64,000 nt of DNA, taken from Lachnospiraceae bacterium XBB1006 (GTDB lineage: Bacteria; Bacillota; Clostridia; Lachnospirales; Lachnospiraceae). The first letter of the stretch is position 1. Every line of letters begins with the position of its first letter. Below are positions 16,477 to 25,571 of the stretch, piece after piece. The stretch spans positions 1-64,000 of the forward strand of contig FOXT01000016.1 in NCBI GenBank assembly GCA_900115795.1, read 5' to 3'. The notes under the pieces were generated by a model. It made no database searches, was not told the origin of the DNA, and worked only from the letters and a program-made list of their open reading frames with translations. The position numbers and the translations under genes are program-made.

Positions 16477-17907
16477 ATGAAAAAATCAGCAATCATTGGG
16501 ATTGGCGCGTTGCTTGCAATATGTGGAGTTTATATGGGAATTGGTGTGTTTTATTCATCCCATTATTTTCCAGGTACAAGCATTAATACAATCCGATGTG
16601 GGAATAGGACAGCAGATTATGTTGAGCAGCGAAATAAGAACAAGGCGGAACATTACATTTTGACATTAACGGACCGGAAGAAAACACAGTTTTGCCTGAT
16701 GGGAAAAGATTTTTCTTATGCCTATCGGCCGAGGGGAGAAGAAGCCGCCATTTTGAAGAAACAGAATGCTTTTTTGTGGCCGATGGCCATGTTTAAAAAA
16801 CACAATCATACCCTTTCCTCGGAGGTGACATACGATGCGTCAGCTTTACAGGCGACGGTGGATCAACTATCTCTTTTTCAAAAAGAGTATATTGAACAAC
16901 CGGTGAATGCGCAGATTGTAATCAAAGATACAGAGTATGAGCTGGTTCCGGAAGTTCCGGGAAATGACCCGATTCCAACCATGGTATTTGAGGAAATACA
17001 AAAGGCGGTAGCACAGGGACAGACTTCTTGTGTGCTGGGTGATGAATGCTATCGTGCACCGGAGGTGACGGCTAAGGATCCGGTGTTACAGCGTACGCGT
17101 GAGAATATAGAAGCTTACCTTGCTGCAACCATTCACTATGAAATTGATGGACAGGATGAGAATCTGGATAGGGAGCATATTTTGCCCATGCTTTCTATTG
17201 CGAAGGATGGAAACGTTCGTGTAAATACCGAGAAGGTGGCAGCGTTTGTGCAATATTTGGCCAGTAAGTACAATACTTATGGTGACCGGAGATCATTTAA
17301 GACAACAAAGGGAGACACCATAGAGATTGGCGGCGGTGATTATGGCTGGGTGATTAGCAAATCCAAGGAGCAGGAGCAAATCCTTGCTGACCTGGAGGGA
17401 GGAAAGGCCGTGAACCGTGAGCCTATGTACGAGCAACGGGCATTGCATAGTGGATTAGAAGACATTGGTGATACCTACATAGAGATTGATTATACAAAAC
17501 AGAGATTGTGGTATTATGAGAATGGGAAGAAGAAGTTGACGACCAAGATTGTATCCGGCAACTTACGTCAACACAATGGTTCGGTTGACGGAATATATAA
17601 GATTGTATATAAGGAGCGAAATGCAACATTGGTGGGAGAGAATTATTCTTCTGCAGTCAGTTTTTTTATGCCATTTGCTTATAATATAGGGATTCATGAT
17701 GCCAATTGGCGTTCGCAATTTGGCGGTAAAATTTATAAGACCGCAGGCTCACATGGGTGTGTAAATATTCCACCGAAGAAAGCGAAGAAATTGTTTGAGA
17801 TGGTGGAGAAAGGTACGCCGGTGGTTGCGTATTATCGTGAAAAAGTGGAGCTGACGAACCAGGCAGCGCAGTATTCCAATGCGTTTTCTTATGTGCGTAA
17901 AGAGTAG
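16477..17907 (+). CDS. L,D-transpeptidase (YkuD) with peptidoglycan-binding N-terminal domains
   Basis: A 476-residue cell-wall enzyme. An N-terminal membrane anchor (residues 5-26) is followed by about 300 residues of the type seen before YkuD domains in Firmicutes. The catalytic YkuD domain starts at YIEIDYTKQRLWYYENGKKK and ends with GSHGCVNIPPKKAKKLFEMV, where Cys428 is the nucleophile and His426 the conserved partner. It makes 3-3 crosslinks in peptidoglycan or attaches proteins outside the membrane. ATG at 16477 follows AGAGGTG; the longer frame from 16450 overlaps the previous gene. Confidence 0.9.
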   Translation: MKKSAIIGIGALLAICGVYMGIGVFYSSHYFPGTSINTIRCGNRTADYVEQRNKNKAEHYILTLTDRKKTQFCLMGKDFSYAYRPRGEEAAILKKQNAFLWPMAMFKKHNHTLSSEVTYDASALQATVDQLSLFQKEYIEQPVNAQIVIKDTEYELVPEVPGNDPIPTMVFEEIQKAVAQGQTSCVLGDECYRAPEVTAKDPVLQRTRENIEAYLAATIHYEIDGQDENLDREHILPMLSIAKDGNVRVNTEKVAAFVQYLASKYNTYGDRRSFKTTKGDTIEIGGGDYGWVISKSKEQEQILADLEGGKAVNREPMYEQRALHSGLEDIGDTYIEIDYTKQRLWYYENGKKKLTTKIVSGNLRQHNGSVDGIYKIVYKERNATLVGENYSSAVSFFMPFAYNIGIHDANWRSQFGGKIYKTAGSHGCVNIPPKKAKKLFEMVEKGTPVVAYYREKVELTNQAAQYSNAFSYVRKE

Positions 17908-17934
17908 TGTGGAAATAGAAAGAGAGAAGTTAGA

Positions 17935-18150
17935 ATGAAAAAGGAATTGAAGCAGGATGCGAAAAAACATCGCAATACAGCAATTATGAATGTGATATTG
18001 GCGGTGATGGCGGGAGTCATGGCAACCATGCAGCACGGAGGATTTAAGAATGGATTGTTCGTATTGGATGTGCTGATTGCGGTTGTGAATATTGGGGCAG
18101 CAGGCTATTATTATGGCTGTTATAAGAGGAGCGAGCGAAAAGAGCAATGA
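17935..18150 (+). CDS. Small two-helix membrane protein of unknown function
   Basis: A 71-residue protein with a basic N-terminus, two hydrophobic helices (about 17-33 and 43-62) and a basic tail. I do not recognise the family. It is coupled to the next gene by an ATGA overlap, so the two products may work together or be stoichiometric. Confidence 0.6.
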   Translation: MKKELKQDAKKHRNTAIMNVILAVMAGVMATMQHGGFKNGLFVLDVLIAVVNIGAAGYYYGCYKRSERKEQ

Positions 18151-18857
18151 ACACAGAAGTAGAATATCTGGAGTGCGAGAAGACCTGGGTTTATGATTTG
18201 TTAACGATTGCGGCCGGATGGTTTGGCGCATACACTTTTATGCAACGTGGGGGTGTTTTTTGTAATGCGCAAACAGCGAATGTGGTTTTGTTTGCCATGG
18301 CGCTTGGTAAGGAGGATTGGAAAACAGCGGTTTATTTGTTGCTTCCGATTAGTGCGTACTTTTTAGGAGCATTCGTGTCAGAGTATCTTGGAAAGAGCGT
18401 GAAGCGGTTTCATTTTTTGCGTTGGGATACGGTACTTGTTGGCATTGAGGTGGGATTGGTTGTCTTCCTCGGATGCCTTCCGGCAAAAGCCCCGGATCAG
18501 ATCTGTCAGGTAATACTAAATTTCATGTGCTCGATGCAGTTTAATACCTTCCGCCAGGTACAGGGCGTTCCGGCGGCGACAACCTTTGTAACCAACCATA
18601 TTCGCCAGGTAGGACATTTTTTGGCAAAATATGTGCGACATAAAGAGCAGGCGTATGCGATTCGATTAAAGGTGCATACGCAGCTGATTGTATGCTTTAT
18701 TATCGGAGCGGTTACATCGACGGTGGCTTGTCGTTTTTTTTCATACCGTGCAATTTGGGGAAGCGCATTGTTGCTGTTGCTGGTGTTCATCGGACTTGTT
18801 CATGCGGATCGATCTTATGAAAAAAATCTGCTGATGAAGGTGCCCCATGGACATTAG
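18147..18857 (+). CDS. YoaK-like DUF1275 membrane protein
   Basis: A 236-residue protein with about six TM helices. AAGWFGAYTFMQRGGVFCNA followed by QTANVV is the DUF1275 signature (usual form: GG..DAYTFL..GGVFANAQTGN), and a later FRQVQGVPAATTFVTN repeats the second conserved block. Its role is unknown; several relatives are described as membrane proteins of unclear transport activity. Its start overlaps the stop of the preceding 71-residue gene (ATGA). Confidence 0.8.
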   Translation: MNTEVEYLECEKTWVYDLLTIAAGWFGAYTFMQRGGVFCNAQTANVVLFAMALGKEDWKTAVYLLLPISAYFLGAFVSEYLGKSVKRFHFLRWDTVLVGIEVGLVVFLGCLPAKAPDQICQVILNFMCSMQFNTFRQVQGVPAATTFVTNHIRQVGHFLAKYVRHKEQAYAIRLKVHTQLIVCFIIGAVTSTVACRFFSYRAIWGSALLLLLVFIGLVHADRSYEKNLLMKVPHGH

Positions 18858-18883
18858 GCGATGAAAAAATTGCAAAAAACATA

Positions 18884-18915
18884 TTGACAATTTTTTGAAA
18901 AATGCATAGTATAAT
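18884..18915 (+). promoter_or_regulatory. Promoter of the riboflavin operon
   Basis: TTGACA and TATAAT are clear, but 20 bases apart, longer than usual; the riboswitch begins about 30 bases later. Confidence 0.5.
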
Positions 18916-18943
18916 AAATGAAAACAGAATAATTACAATAACA

Positions 18944-19056
18944 TTTTCAGGGTGTGGTGAAAATCCCAACCGGCGGTAAAGCCCGCGAGCCGAAAGGCAT
19001 GATTCGGTGTAATTCCGAAGCCGACAGTAAAGTCTGGATGGAAGAAAGTGTGTCTG
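18944..19056 (+). ncRNA. FMN riboswitch (RFN element)
   Basis: Contains the conserved RFN core in order: CAGGGTGTGGTGAAAATCCC, AACCGGCGGTAAAGCCCGCG, AGCC, ATTCGGTGTAATTCCGAAGC, CGACAGTAAAGTCTGGATG and GAAGAAAGTG. It binds flavin mononucleotide. A terminator follows about 17 bases later and ribD after about 130 bases, so high FMN should shut transcription of the whole rib operon. Confidence 0.95.
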
Positions 19057-19072
19057 TGTGGTAAGTAAGATA

Positions 19073-19108
19073 CAAGCTCTGGGATTCTATGATTCCGGAG
19101 CTTTTTTT
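19073..19108 (+). terminator. Expression-platform terminator of the FMN riboswitch
   Basis: AAGCTCTGGGAT / ATTCCGGAGCTT stem followed by a T7 run, placed between the RFN aptamer and ribD. It is the expected switch terminator formed when FMN is bound. Confidence 0.85.
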
Positions 19109-19182
19109 CACAGATGGTGCGTAGTAAACAGTAGATGGAACTTCCCTGAATTGGCAGGGGAGTTTTTTTTATGGAGGAAACG

Positions 19183-20292
19183 ATGAGAGCGGAAGCGTAT
19201 ATGCGTAGAGCCATTGCATTGGCAGAAAAAGGTATCGGTCATACCAATCCCAACCCGTTGGTTGGGGCGGTTATAGTAAAAAACAGACAAATCATAGGGG
19301 AAGGATATCACGAGAAGTATGGCGCACTTCATGCGGAGCGGAATGCGTTAAAGAACTGCGTGGAAAATCCAGAGGGGGCGACGATGTACGTAACATTGGA
19401 ACCTTGTTGTCATCAAGGGAAACAGCCACCTTGTACGGAGGCAATCATTGCTGCAGGAATTCAACGTGTGGTGATTGGCTCGCCGGACCCGAATCCTGTG
19501 GTGGCAGGAAAAGGGGTAGCCAGGTTGAAAGACGCAGGGATTGCAGTAGAAGAAGATTTTTTGAAAGACGAATGTGACAAGTTGAATGACATTTTTTTCC
19601 ATTATATACAAGAAAAGGAACCGTTTGTAGCGCTGAAATATGCCATGACGGTCGACGGAAAAATACAGGCATCAAATGGAGCGTCACAATGGATTACGGG
19701 GGAAAGGGCGCGAAGGCATGTCCATTGGTTGCGACAACGTTATGCAGCGATACTAGTGGGAAGAGCAACGGTAGAAAAAGATGATCCGATGCTGACTACG
19801 CGCGGAATCCAAAACCCAAGTCATCCACTGCGCATCGTGCTTGACACGGGAGGAAGAATTGGAGTGGAGAGAAAAATTGTGCAAACAGCAAAAGACTATC
19901 CAACCTGGATAGCGACCTGCGATATGACAATGGAAAAGGAGAAACAGCTAATAGAATGTGGCGTGCGGGTGGTGAGGTTACCGAAAAAAAATAACAAGGT
20001 AGATGTACGCGTATTGCTAAAGCAACTCTATGAGGAAGGAGTGGATAGCTTGTTGGTAGAGGGGGGTGCCGAGGTAAATGGAACATTTTTGGAGGAAGGG
20101 TTGGTGAATAAGGTGTATGCATATATCGGCGGACGAATGCTTGGTGGAAGTGGAAAAAGTCCTATTGGAGGGGAGGGACTTTGCCTTTGTGAAGCAAAAG
20201 AGCTGGTGGTGGAAAAAATTGAGAACTGGGAGACGGATATTCTGGTTCAATACCATGTGAAAGAAGGTGACGCATGTTTACAGGAATCATAG
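19183..20292 (+). CDS. ribD: Bifunctional riboflavin biosynthesis deaminase/reductase
   Basis: A 369-residue enzyme. The N-terminal deaminase (about 1-145) has the zinc site HAERNAL and PCCHQGKQPPCTEAI. The C-terminal reductase (about 150-369) has ALKYAMTVDGKIQ and LVEGGAEVNGTFL. It performs the second and third steps of riboflavin synthesis from GTP. The start is ATG 19183 behind TGGAGGAAA. It overlaps ribE by 19 bases and is the first gene behind the FMN riboswitch. Confidence 0.95.
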   Translation: MRAEAYMRRAIALAEKGIGHTNPNPLVGAVIVKNRQIIGEGYHEKYGALHAERNALKNCVENPEGATMYVTLEPCCHQGKQPPCTEAIIAAGIQRVVIGSPDPNPVVAGKGVARLKDAGIAVEEDFLKDECDKLNDIFFHYIQEKEPFVALKYAMTVDGKIQASNGASQWITGERARRHVHWLRQRYAAILVGRATVEKDDPMLTTRGIQNPSHPLRIVLDTGGRIGVERKIVQTAKDYPTWIATCDMTMEKEKQLIECGVRVVRLPKKNNKVDVRVLLKQLYEEGVDSLLVEGGAEVNGTFLEEGLVNKVYAYIGGRMLGGSGKSPIGGEGLCLCEAKELVVEKIENWETDILVQYHVKEGDACLQES

Positions 20293-20903
20293 AAGAGACA
20301 GGAATACTGACAAGAAAAGCCATGGGGAGATTGCAAATATCGGCAGCGAAGGTCTTGGAAGGGACGCAAATCGGGGATAGTATTGCAGTGAACGGAGTAT
20401 GCTTAACCGTAACCGGATTTATAAAAAACGGATTTACGGCGGATGTGATGCCTCAGACACTACGAGTAAGTGGTTTGTCGGAGGTTTCGCTAGGAGAACG
20501 GGTAAATTTAGAGCGGGCCATGGCTGCAAACGGGCGGTTTGGCGGGCATTTGGTCACGGGACATATAGACGGTGTCGGGAAAGTACGTAACGTACAGGAA
20601 GAAAAGAATGCAGTCTGGATTGAGGTGGTTCCGCCAAAAGAGCTTTTGGAAGGGATTGTTGAAAAGGGGTCCATTGCCATAGATGGCGTAAGCCTAACGG
20701 TAGCAAGTGTGACGCGGGATAGTTTTTTTGTATCATTGATTCCCCACACACGTGCCGAAACCAATATGGAAAACTGGATGGTGGGACGAAGCGTGAATCT
20801 GGAAACTGACATAATCGGAAAATATATAAAAAAGATGGTTTCTTCACGGGAAACCGAAGGAAAAATAACCATGAATTTTTTAAGCGAACATGGATTTGTA
20901 TAG
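20274..20903 (+). CDS. ribE: Riboflavin synthase alpha subunit
   Basis: A 209-residue protein starting MFTGIIEETG, the near-invariant N-terminus of riboflavin synthase. Two tandem lumazine-binding barrels are visible: DSIAVNGVCLTV in the first half and GSIAIDGVSLTVA in the second. It dismutates two 6,7-dimethyl-8-ribityllumazine molecules into riboflavin and the pyrimidinedione. It lies between ribD and ribBA. Confidence 0.95.
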   Translation: MFTGIIEETGILTRKAMGRLQISAAKVLEGTQIGDSIAVNGVCLTVTGFIKNGFTADVMPQTLRVSGLSEVSLGERVNLERAMAANGRFGGHLVTGHIDGVGKVRNVQEEKNAVWIEVVPPKELLEGIVEKGSIAIDGVSLTVASVTRDSFFVSLIPHTRAETNMENWMVGRSVNLETDIIGKYIKKMVSSRETEGKITMNFLSEHGFV

Positions 20904-20912
20904 GAGGAAACA

Positions 20913-22124
20913 ATGAGACAGACAGTAGAACAGGCATTGCAGGATTTAAGGGATGGAAAAATGATTTTGGTTAGTGACAATGATGATCGGGAAAATGAAG
21001 GCGATCTGATTTGCGCTGCGCAATCTGTAACGGGAGAGCAGGTCAATTTCATGGCGACGTATGGCAAAGGGTTGATTTGTCTGCCGATGTCGGAGGCATT
21101 GGCAAGCAAGTTGTCCATTCCACCAATGGTAGCAAACAACACAGATAACCATGAAACGGCATTTACGGTAAGTATTGATCATGTGTCGACCACCACGGGG
21201 ATATCAGCTTATGAACGGGCACTGACCATGCGACGTGTAACGCAAGAGGATGCAAGGGCGGAGGAATTTCGGAGACCGGGACATTGTTTTCCTTTGGTTG
21301 CAAAAAAAGGAGGTGTCCTCGTACGAAACGGACATACGGAGGCAACCGTGGATTTGATGCGGCTGGCGGGATTAAAGGAGTGTGGACTATGCTGTGAAGT
21401 AATGGCCGAGGATGGACATATGATGTTGCGGCCGGAACTGGAAAAGTTTGCGGCGAAACATGACCTGACATACATTACAATAAAAGCGCTGCAAGATTAT
21501 ATGCGCTTACATGAAACGTATGTAAAAGAGGAGGCGGTGGTAGATATGCCTACGGAGTATGGGACGTTTCGCGCCCATGGGTTTGTAGATTCTATCACGG
21601 GAGAACACCATATTGCCCTGGTAAAAGGAGAAATCGGCGATGGAAAAGATTTGCTTTGCAGGGTGCATTCGGAGTGCTTGACTGGCGATGTGTTTCATTC
21701 CATGCGCTGCGACTGCGGAAAACAGCTGGAAGCGGCCATGAAGCAGATTGAAAAAGAAGAACGCGGAGTGCTTTTGTATATGCGCCAAGAGGGGCGTGGA
21801 ATAGGATTAATAAATAAACTGAAAGCATACGAATTGCAGGAGCAGGGCTATGATACGGTAGAAGCGAATGTGAAGCTCGGGTTTGCTCCGGATTTAAGAG
21901 AGTATTGGATAGGCGCCCAGATTTTACGCGCGCTGGGAGCAAAAGAGCTTCGCTTGTTAACCAATAATCCGGATAAGGTATACGGCCTTAACGAATACGG
22001 CATTACCATAAAAGAACGGGTGCCAATTGAAATTAAGGCACAACGATTTGATGCTTATTATTTACAAACAAAGAAGGAAAAAATGGGTCATATTATGAAA
22101 GAAGAAACCATTTGCATCGCATAA
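20913..22124 (+). CDS. ribBA: Bifunctional DHBP synthase / GTP cyclohydrolase II
   Basis: A 403-residue fusion. Residues about 1-200 are 3,4-dihydroxy-2-butanone-4-phosphate synthase ([18 protein letters not shown], and [13 protein letters not shown] for substrate and metal binding). Residues about 205-403 are GTP cyclohydrolase II, with zinc ligands in [20 protein letters not shown] and the catalytic region [20 protein letters not shown]. It supplies both precursors of the pathway. AGGAGG sits just before the ATG. Confidence 0.95.
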   Translation: MRQTVEQALQDLRDGKMILVSDNDDRENEGDLICAAQSVTGEQVNFMATYGKGLICLPMSEALASKLSIPPMVANNTDNHETAFTVSIDHVSTTTGISAYERALTMRRVTQEDARAEEFRRPGHCFPLVAKKGGVLVRNGHTEATVDLMRLAGLKECGLCCEVMAEDGHMMLRPELEKFAAKHDLTYITIKALQDYMRLHETYVKEEAVVDMPTEYGTFRAHGFVDSITGEHHIALVKGEIGDGKDLLCRVHSECLTGDVFHSMRCDCGKQLEAAMKQIEKEERGVLLYMRQEGRGIGLINKLKAYELQEQGYDTVEANVKLGFAPDLREYWIGAQILRALGAKELRLLTNNPDKVYGLNEYGITIKERVPIEIKAQRFDAYYLQTKKEKMGHIMKEETICIA

Positions 22125-22140
22125 GAAAAGGAGAAGAAGG

Positions 22141-22605
22141 ATGAAGATTTTTTCAGGAAATTTAGTGGCAAAGGAAGATATGAAAGTGGGCATTGTAGCT
22201 GCTCGATTTAATGAATTTATAACCTCAAAATTGCTTGGGGGCGCAGTGGACGGATTAACGCGTCATGGTGTTTGGGAGGAAAACATTCATGTGGCATGGG
22301 TGCCGGGGGCGTTTGAAATCCCGGTTTTGGCAAAAAGAATGGCAGATAGCAATTGCTACGATGCGATCATTTGCGTAGGAGCAGTCATTCGTGGAACCAC
22401 CAGCCATTACGACTATGTTTGCAGTGAAGTAAGTAAGGGAATCGCGCAAGTATCGCTTGAAAGCGGAGTTCCGGTAATGTTTGGGGTATTAACAACCGAT
22501 AGCATCGAACAAGCCATTGAACGGGCGGGGACAAAAGCAGGCAACAAAGGATACGACTGCGCTCTGGGGGCAATCGAAATGGTAAATGTGATAAATCAAG
22601 TATAA
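22141..22605 (+). CDS. ribH: 6,7-dimethyl-8-ribityllumazine synthase
   Basis: A 154-residue protein with [20 protein letters not shown], the [10 protein letters not shown] loop and [17 protein letters not shown], which holds the catalytic histidine. It condenses the ribityl-diaminouracil with dihydroxybutanone phosphate and normally forms 60-subunit or pentameric assemblies. It is the last gene of the rib operon; no clear terminator was seen in the first 60 bases after it. Confidence 0.95.
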   Translation: MKIFSGNLVAKEDMKVGIVAARFNEFITSKLLGGAVDGLTRHGVWEENIHVAWVPGAFEIPVLAKRMADSNCYDAIICVGAVIRGTTSHYDYVCSEVSKGIAQVSLESGVPVMFGVLTTDSIEQAIERAGTKAGNKGYDCALGAIEMVNVINQV

Positions 22606-22629
22606 AAGTCTTTTTTGTGAAAAGTACAT

Positions 22630-23077
22630 ATGTTGCCTTCTGACCTTACGGGAATTCATTTTTTTAATCAGAAAACCAATGAGTTCGAGTTTCGTAAGGG
22701 GCCACTTTTTACGAATATTGTGTTAGCAGACGAAATTAACCGTGCAACGCCGCGTACGCAGGCGGCATTGCTATTTTGATTTTGCTTACGTTGGCGCTCT
22801 TATATTTCATCTGGCGGTATGTTAAGAACAGCATTGTTCTGCTTGAAAAAGAAGCGAGCGAAAGGCAAAGCAGTGTGGATACGCTTTTGGGGATACGGAT
22901 ACAAGCCTGGATGTGAGAGAACGGTTAGATGCACAAGAGAATATTGTGGAAGAGAATAAGAAAATACGGGAACTGTATATACGAGCCCGCTATTGTGACA
23001 AACGTATACCGACGACAAATGAGGTGCGACAGATAAAGGAACTTGTGCGTGAAATCAAGGGAAAAATGCAAAAATAA
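22630..23077 (+). pseudogene. Collapsed MoxR / DUF4129-type operon relic
   Basis: 22630-22778 reads [20 protein letters not shown] and then [20 protein letters not shown], the Walker B region of a MoxR AAA+ ATPase, and then breaks off. Immediately after, a second frame gives a TM helix ([17 protein letters not shown]) and, after a frameshift near 22890, a charged C-terminal stretch with LYIRARYCDKRIPTTNEVRQ, resembling the DUF4129-type tail of transglutaminase-like proteins, and a stop at 23077. These families normally sit in one operon (moxR, DUF58, transglutaminase). A deletion seems to have fused its two ends. Confidence 0.6.
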
Positions 23078-23153
23078 CGGTTCGCGAAAAAATACAAAAA
23101 AGTCCTTAGTTTAATTGTATTAAAGTAAATGCAAAAATACTTAAAAATTTTTG

Positions 23154-23182
23154 TTGACAAGATGCAAAAATAAGAGTAAAAT
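23154..23182 (+). promoter_or_regulatory. Promoter of the 82-residue protein gene
   Basis: TTGACA, 17-base spacer, TAAAAT; gene start 53 bases downstream. Confidence 0.75.
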
Positions 23183-23234
23183 CCATCAAGGATTGAAATG
23201 AAAGATGAATGTTTAGCAAAAAGGAGAGTAAAAC

Positions 23235-23483
23235 ATGAGATTGATGGAAAGAGACTATGCAGGCAACGGATTGTGTACAATTAATTTTGCATCTGATTAT
23301 GACCGTTGGTTTGCGGCTGAGCAGGTATACAACATGGAAGGAAATATGAATCCTTTTAATTTGGAGCCTCCAGTAGAAGAGAAGAAGATCAGACGTCGCG
23401 CAGCAAGTGCGGCAAGTCAGATCCGTGCAGCAGTTGTTGCATTGTGTACAGGAAATGATTATTTACAGTTAAAGAATGCATAA
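23235..23483 (+). CDS. Small hypothetical protein (82 residues)
   Basis: I do not recognise the family. The N-terminal half is neutral to acidic (NFASDYDRWFAAEQVYNMEG); the C-terminal half starts with a basic, Ala-rich helix (KKIRRRAASAASQIRAAVVA). No signal peptide. AAAAGGAG precedes the ATG, a consensus promoter lies upstream and a strong terminator follows, so it looks like a real single-gene unit that is probably well expressed. Confidence 0.65.
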   Translation: MRLMERDYAGNGLCTINFASDYDRWFAAEQVYNMEGNMNPFNLEPPVEEKKIRRRAASAASQIRAAVVALCTGNDYLQLKNA

Positions 23484-23528
23484 TAACCTTTTCCCTATAA
23501 TTTATTTTGTCACAAAAAACCACTTCAA

Positions 23529-23570
23529 GAAGCAGAGAACTGTGCCCACAGTGCTCTGCTTCATTTTTTT
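23529..23570 (+). terminator. Rho-independent terminator
   Basis: GAAGCAGAG..CTGTG / CAGTG..CTCTGCTTC hairpin followed by T7. Confidence 0.88.
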
Positions 23571-23604
23571 GTATTTACAAAAGTTCTGAATAAAGTACAT
23601 TTTT

Positions 23605-23647
23605 CTTGCAATTTCCCATTGCAAGAATGGAGTGGGAGTGTTACAAT
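23605..23647 (+). promoter_or_regulatory. GAPDH promoter with overlapping operator-like inverted repeat
   Basis: TTGCAA (23619-23624) and TACAAT (23642-23647) are 17 bases apart. A perfect inverted repeat CTTGCAAT-TTCCC-ATTGCAAG (23605-23625) covers the -35 box completely, which would let a dimeric repressor block RNA polymerase. Confidence 0.65.
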
Positions 23648-23718
23648 CTCTCTTGGTGTCTGGAAACTGAGGGCACAAATATAAAAAAATAATTTTCAAA
23701 AAAAGAAGGGGAATGGCA

Positions 23719-24738
23719 ATGATTAACGTAGGTATCAATGGGTTTGGACGTATCGGTGGAGTAATTTTTCGACTGATTATGGAAAGAAACGATGAATTCA
23801 ATCTTTGTGGAATTAATTTAAGAAATGCAGATATTCCACACATGGTGTATATGATTCGTTACGACAGTGTACACGGAAGATTTCCTGGAACAGTTGAGGC
23901 CGGCGAAGATTGTATTATCGTTAATGGCAAGAAAATTCACGTATTCAGCGAGAGTGAGATTGAGAAGATTGATTGGAAGAGCTGCGGTGCAGAGTACATT
24001 ATCGAATCAACCGGTGCGTTTAATACCGTAGAGCAGGCAAGTGCACATCTTAAATCCGGTGCAAAGAAAGTAGTTATTACTGCACCGTCAAAGGACAATG
24101 TGATGCCGACATTTGTAATGGGCGTCAATCATGAAACATATAAACCGGAGTATGATGTAGTTAGTAACGCATCCTGTACAACCAATTGCCTTGCGCCATT
24201 AGTTAAGATTATTAATGATGCATATGGTATTGAGGAAGGCTTGATGTCAACGATTCATGCAGCAACCGCAAAGCAGAAGGCGGTAGATGCAAGAGCAGGT
24301 CGTGATTGGAGAACCGGTCGTTCCGTGTTCAACAACATTATCCCATCCACCACTGGAGCGGCGAAGGCATGTGGTTTGGTTATTCCGGAAATGAAAGGGA
24401 AATTAACGGGAATGTCGTTCCGTGTTCCAACTAACGATGTTTCAATCGTGGATTTAACGGTTCGTCTGAAAAAGGCGACGGATTATGAGAGCATCTGTAA
24501 GAAAGTAAAAGAAGCTTCTCAGAATGAATTAAAAGGTATTGTGGGTTATGTAGATGAGGACGTTGTTTCTCAGGATTTAAAGGGTTGCACAGAGACATGT
24601 ATATTTGATGAGACATCCGGTATTATGCTGAATGATCATTTTGTAAAACTCTTGGCATGGTATGATAATGAGTGGGGTTACAGTAGCAAAGTACTTGACC
24701 TTGTAAAGCATATCTATAATACTTGTGAAGGAAGATAA
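23719..24738 (+). CDS. gap: Glyceraldehyde-3-phosphate dehydrogenase, atypical cofactor site
   Basis: A 339-residue GAPDH. INGFGRIGG starts the Rossmann fold, SNASCTTNC carries the catalytic Cys153, and STIHAATAKQKAVD and NIIPSTTGAAKACG follow as in other GAPDHs, ending in WYDNEWGYSSKVLDL. It oxidises glyceraldehyde-3-phosphate to 1,3-bisphosphoglycerate. The usual Asp after the second strand (N-D-P/L) that holds the NAD ribose is Leu34, followed by Arg35, which suggests altered or NADP use (inference). The second ATG, 23719, fits GAAGGGG better than 23713. It is monocistronic between two terminators. Confidence 0.93.
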   Translation: MINVGINGFGRIGGVIFRLIMERNDEFNLCGINLRNADIPHMVYMIRYDSVHGRFPGTVEAGEDCIIVNGKKIHVFSESEIEKIDWKSCGAEYIIESTGAFNTVEQASAHLKSGAKKVVITAPSKDNVMPTFVMGVNHETYKPEYDVVSNASCTTNCLAPLVKIINDAYGIEEGLMSTIHAATAKQKAVDARAGRDWRTGRSVFNNIIPSTTGAAKACGLVIPEMKGKLTGMSFRVPTNDVSIVDLTVRLKKATDYESICKKVKEASQNELKGIVGYVDEDVVSQDLKGCTETCIFDETSGIMLNDHFVKLLAWYDNEWGYSSKVLDLVKHIYNTCEGR

Positions 24739-24748
24739 TAGATACACT

Positions 24749-24779
24749 AAGAAAAGAGCCGGGTACCGGCTCTTTTCTT
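24749..24779. terminator. Bidirectional terminator between gap and the XRE regulator
   Basis: AAGAAAAGAGCCGG / CCGGCTCTTTTCTT, a perfect 14-bp stem that works on both strands for the convergent genes. Confidence 0.88.
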
Positions 24780-25485
24780 ATGCAATGAATTCATCAATGA
24801 TAAAGATATTTAACTTCTTAATAGTTTGTAAATCCTGCTTGGTAAATACAAGATGCTCTAAGAGTTCTTCTTCCGGAATAAGGTTCGGACTAAGAACGAC
24901 CTTGCGTACAGCAGGCAGCAGCGTGGCGTTCAGCAGACCGGCAAGAAAACCAACTTGCATCCGGCTTTGTGAAAGGCCGCTAATGCAACTAAGCCAAATC
25001 TGCTCAATGGGATGCCTGGAGTTGACTAAAGAATAGTTCTCCAAGACCTCATATTTGTTGCTGGTTCCCTGATACAAAACGGAACAATCTCCTAATTGTT
25101 TCTTAGAGGGAACGTCATAAAACAACTGAATGGAGTAGGTTCCCGGATCATCGGTTTGGTAGCGTTCAATTATGCTTTGAATAATACGCTTGCCCTTGCC
25201 GTCGTAGGAAAACATGTAGACCGTTTCAACCAGTCCCTGTTGTTGCGGCGTGTTCCGCGTAGGTGTGGAAGTCATTAACAGCTGAGCGGGATGGACATCA
25301 AGCGCTTGCGCAATTTCGTCCAGGGTTCCGATGTCTAAGGCGATGGTACCTTTCTCGTATTTGGAAATGGTAGATTTACTCTTGTAAATTCGGGCAGCTA
25401 CGTCTTCTAAAGAGAGGCCGTGTGCCAGGCGAAACTTCTTAATATTCTCGCCAACGTACTGTTGGATGTTGTTGCTTTCGTTCAT
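24778..25485 (-). CDS. XRE-family transcriptional regulator
   Basis: A 235-residue protein. Residues about 8-75 form a Cro/C1-type HTH (FRLAHGLSLEDVAARIYKSK then STISKYEKG). The remaining 160 residues are an effector-like domain of a type I cannot name (VETVYMFSYDGKGKRIIQSI). It is transcribed divergently from the YjeM-like permease and is probably its regulator. The intergenic region carries repeated AAAGTTTCCT motifs. The RBS is weak (AGGAAAC, 9 bases upstream). Confidence 0.8.
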   Translation of the reverse strand: MNESNNIQQYVGENIKKFRLAHGLSLEDVAARIYKSKSTISKYEKGTIALDIGTLDEIAQALDVHPAQLLMTSTPTRNTPQQQGLVETVYMFSYDGKGKRIIQSIIERYQTDDPGTYSIQLFYDVPSKKQLGDCSVLYQGTSNKYEVLENYSLVNSRHPIEQIWLSCISGLSQSRMQVGFLAGLLNATLLPAVRKVVLSPNLIPEEELLEHLVFTKQDLQTIKKLNIFIIDEFIA

Positions 25486-25571
25486 ATAAATGTTTCCTAA
25501 AAATCAATAAAATTTATTAAATTCGGGCTAAGAAAAACGGATGTGCCGCAAACTCAGCCATTATCACAATG

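Noticed and set aside
24749-24779. Operator for the XRE regulator
   Set aside because: It lies between two converging gene ends and is a perfect stem with T/A runs on both sides, so a bidirectional terminator explains it.
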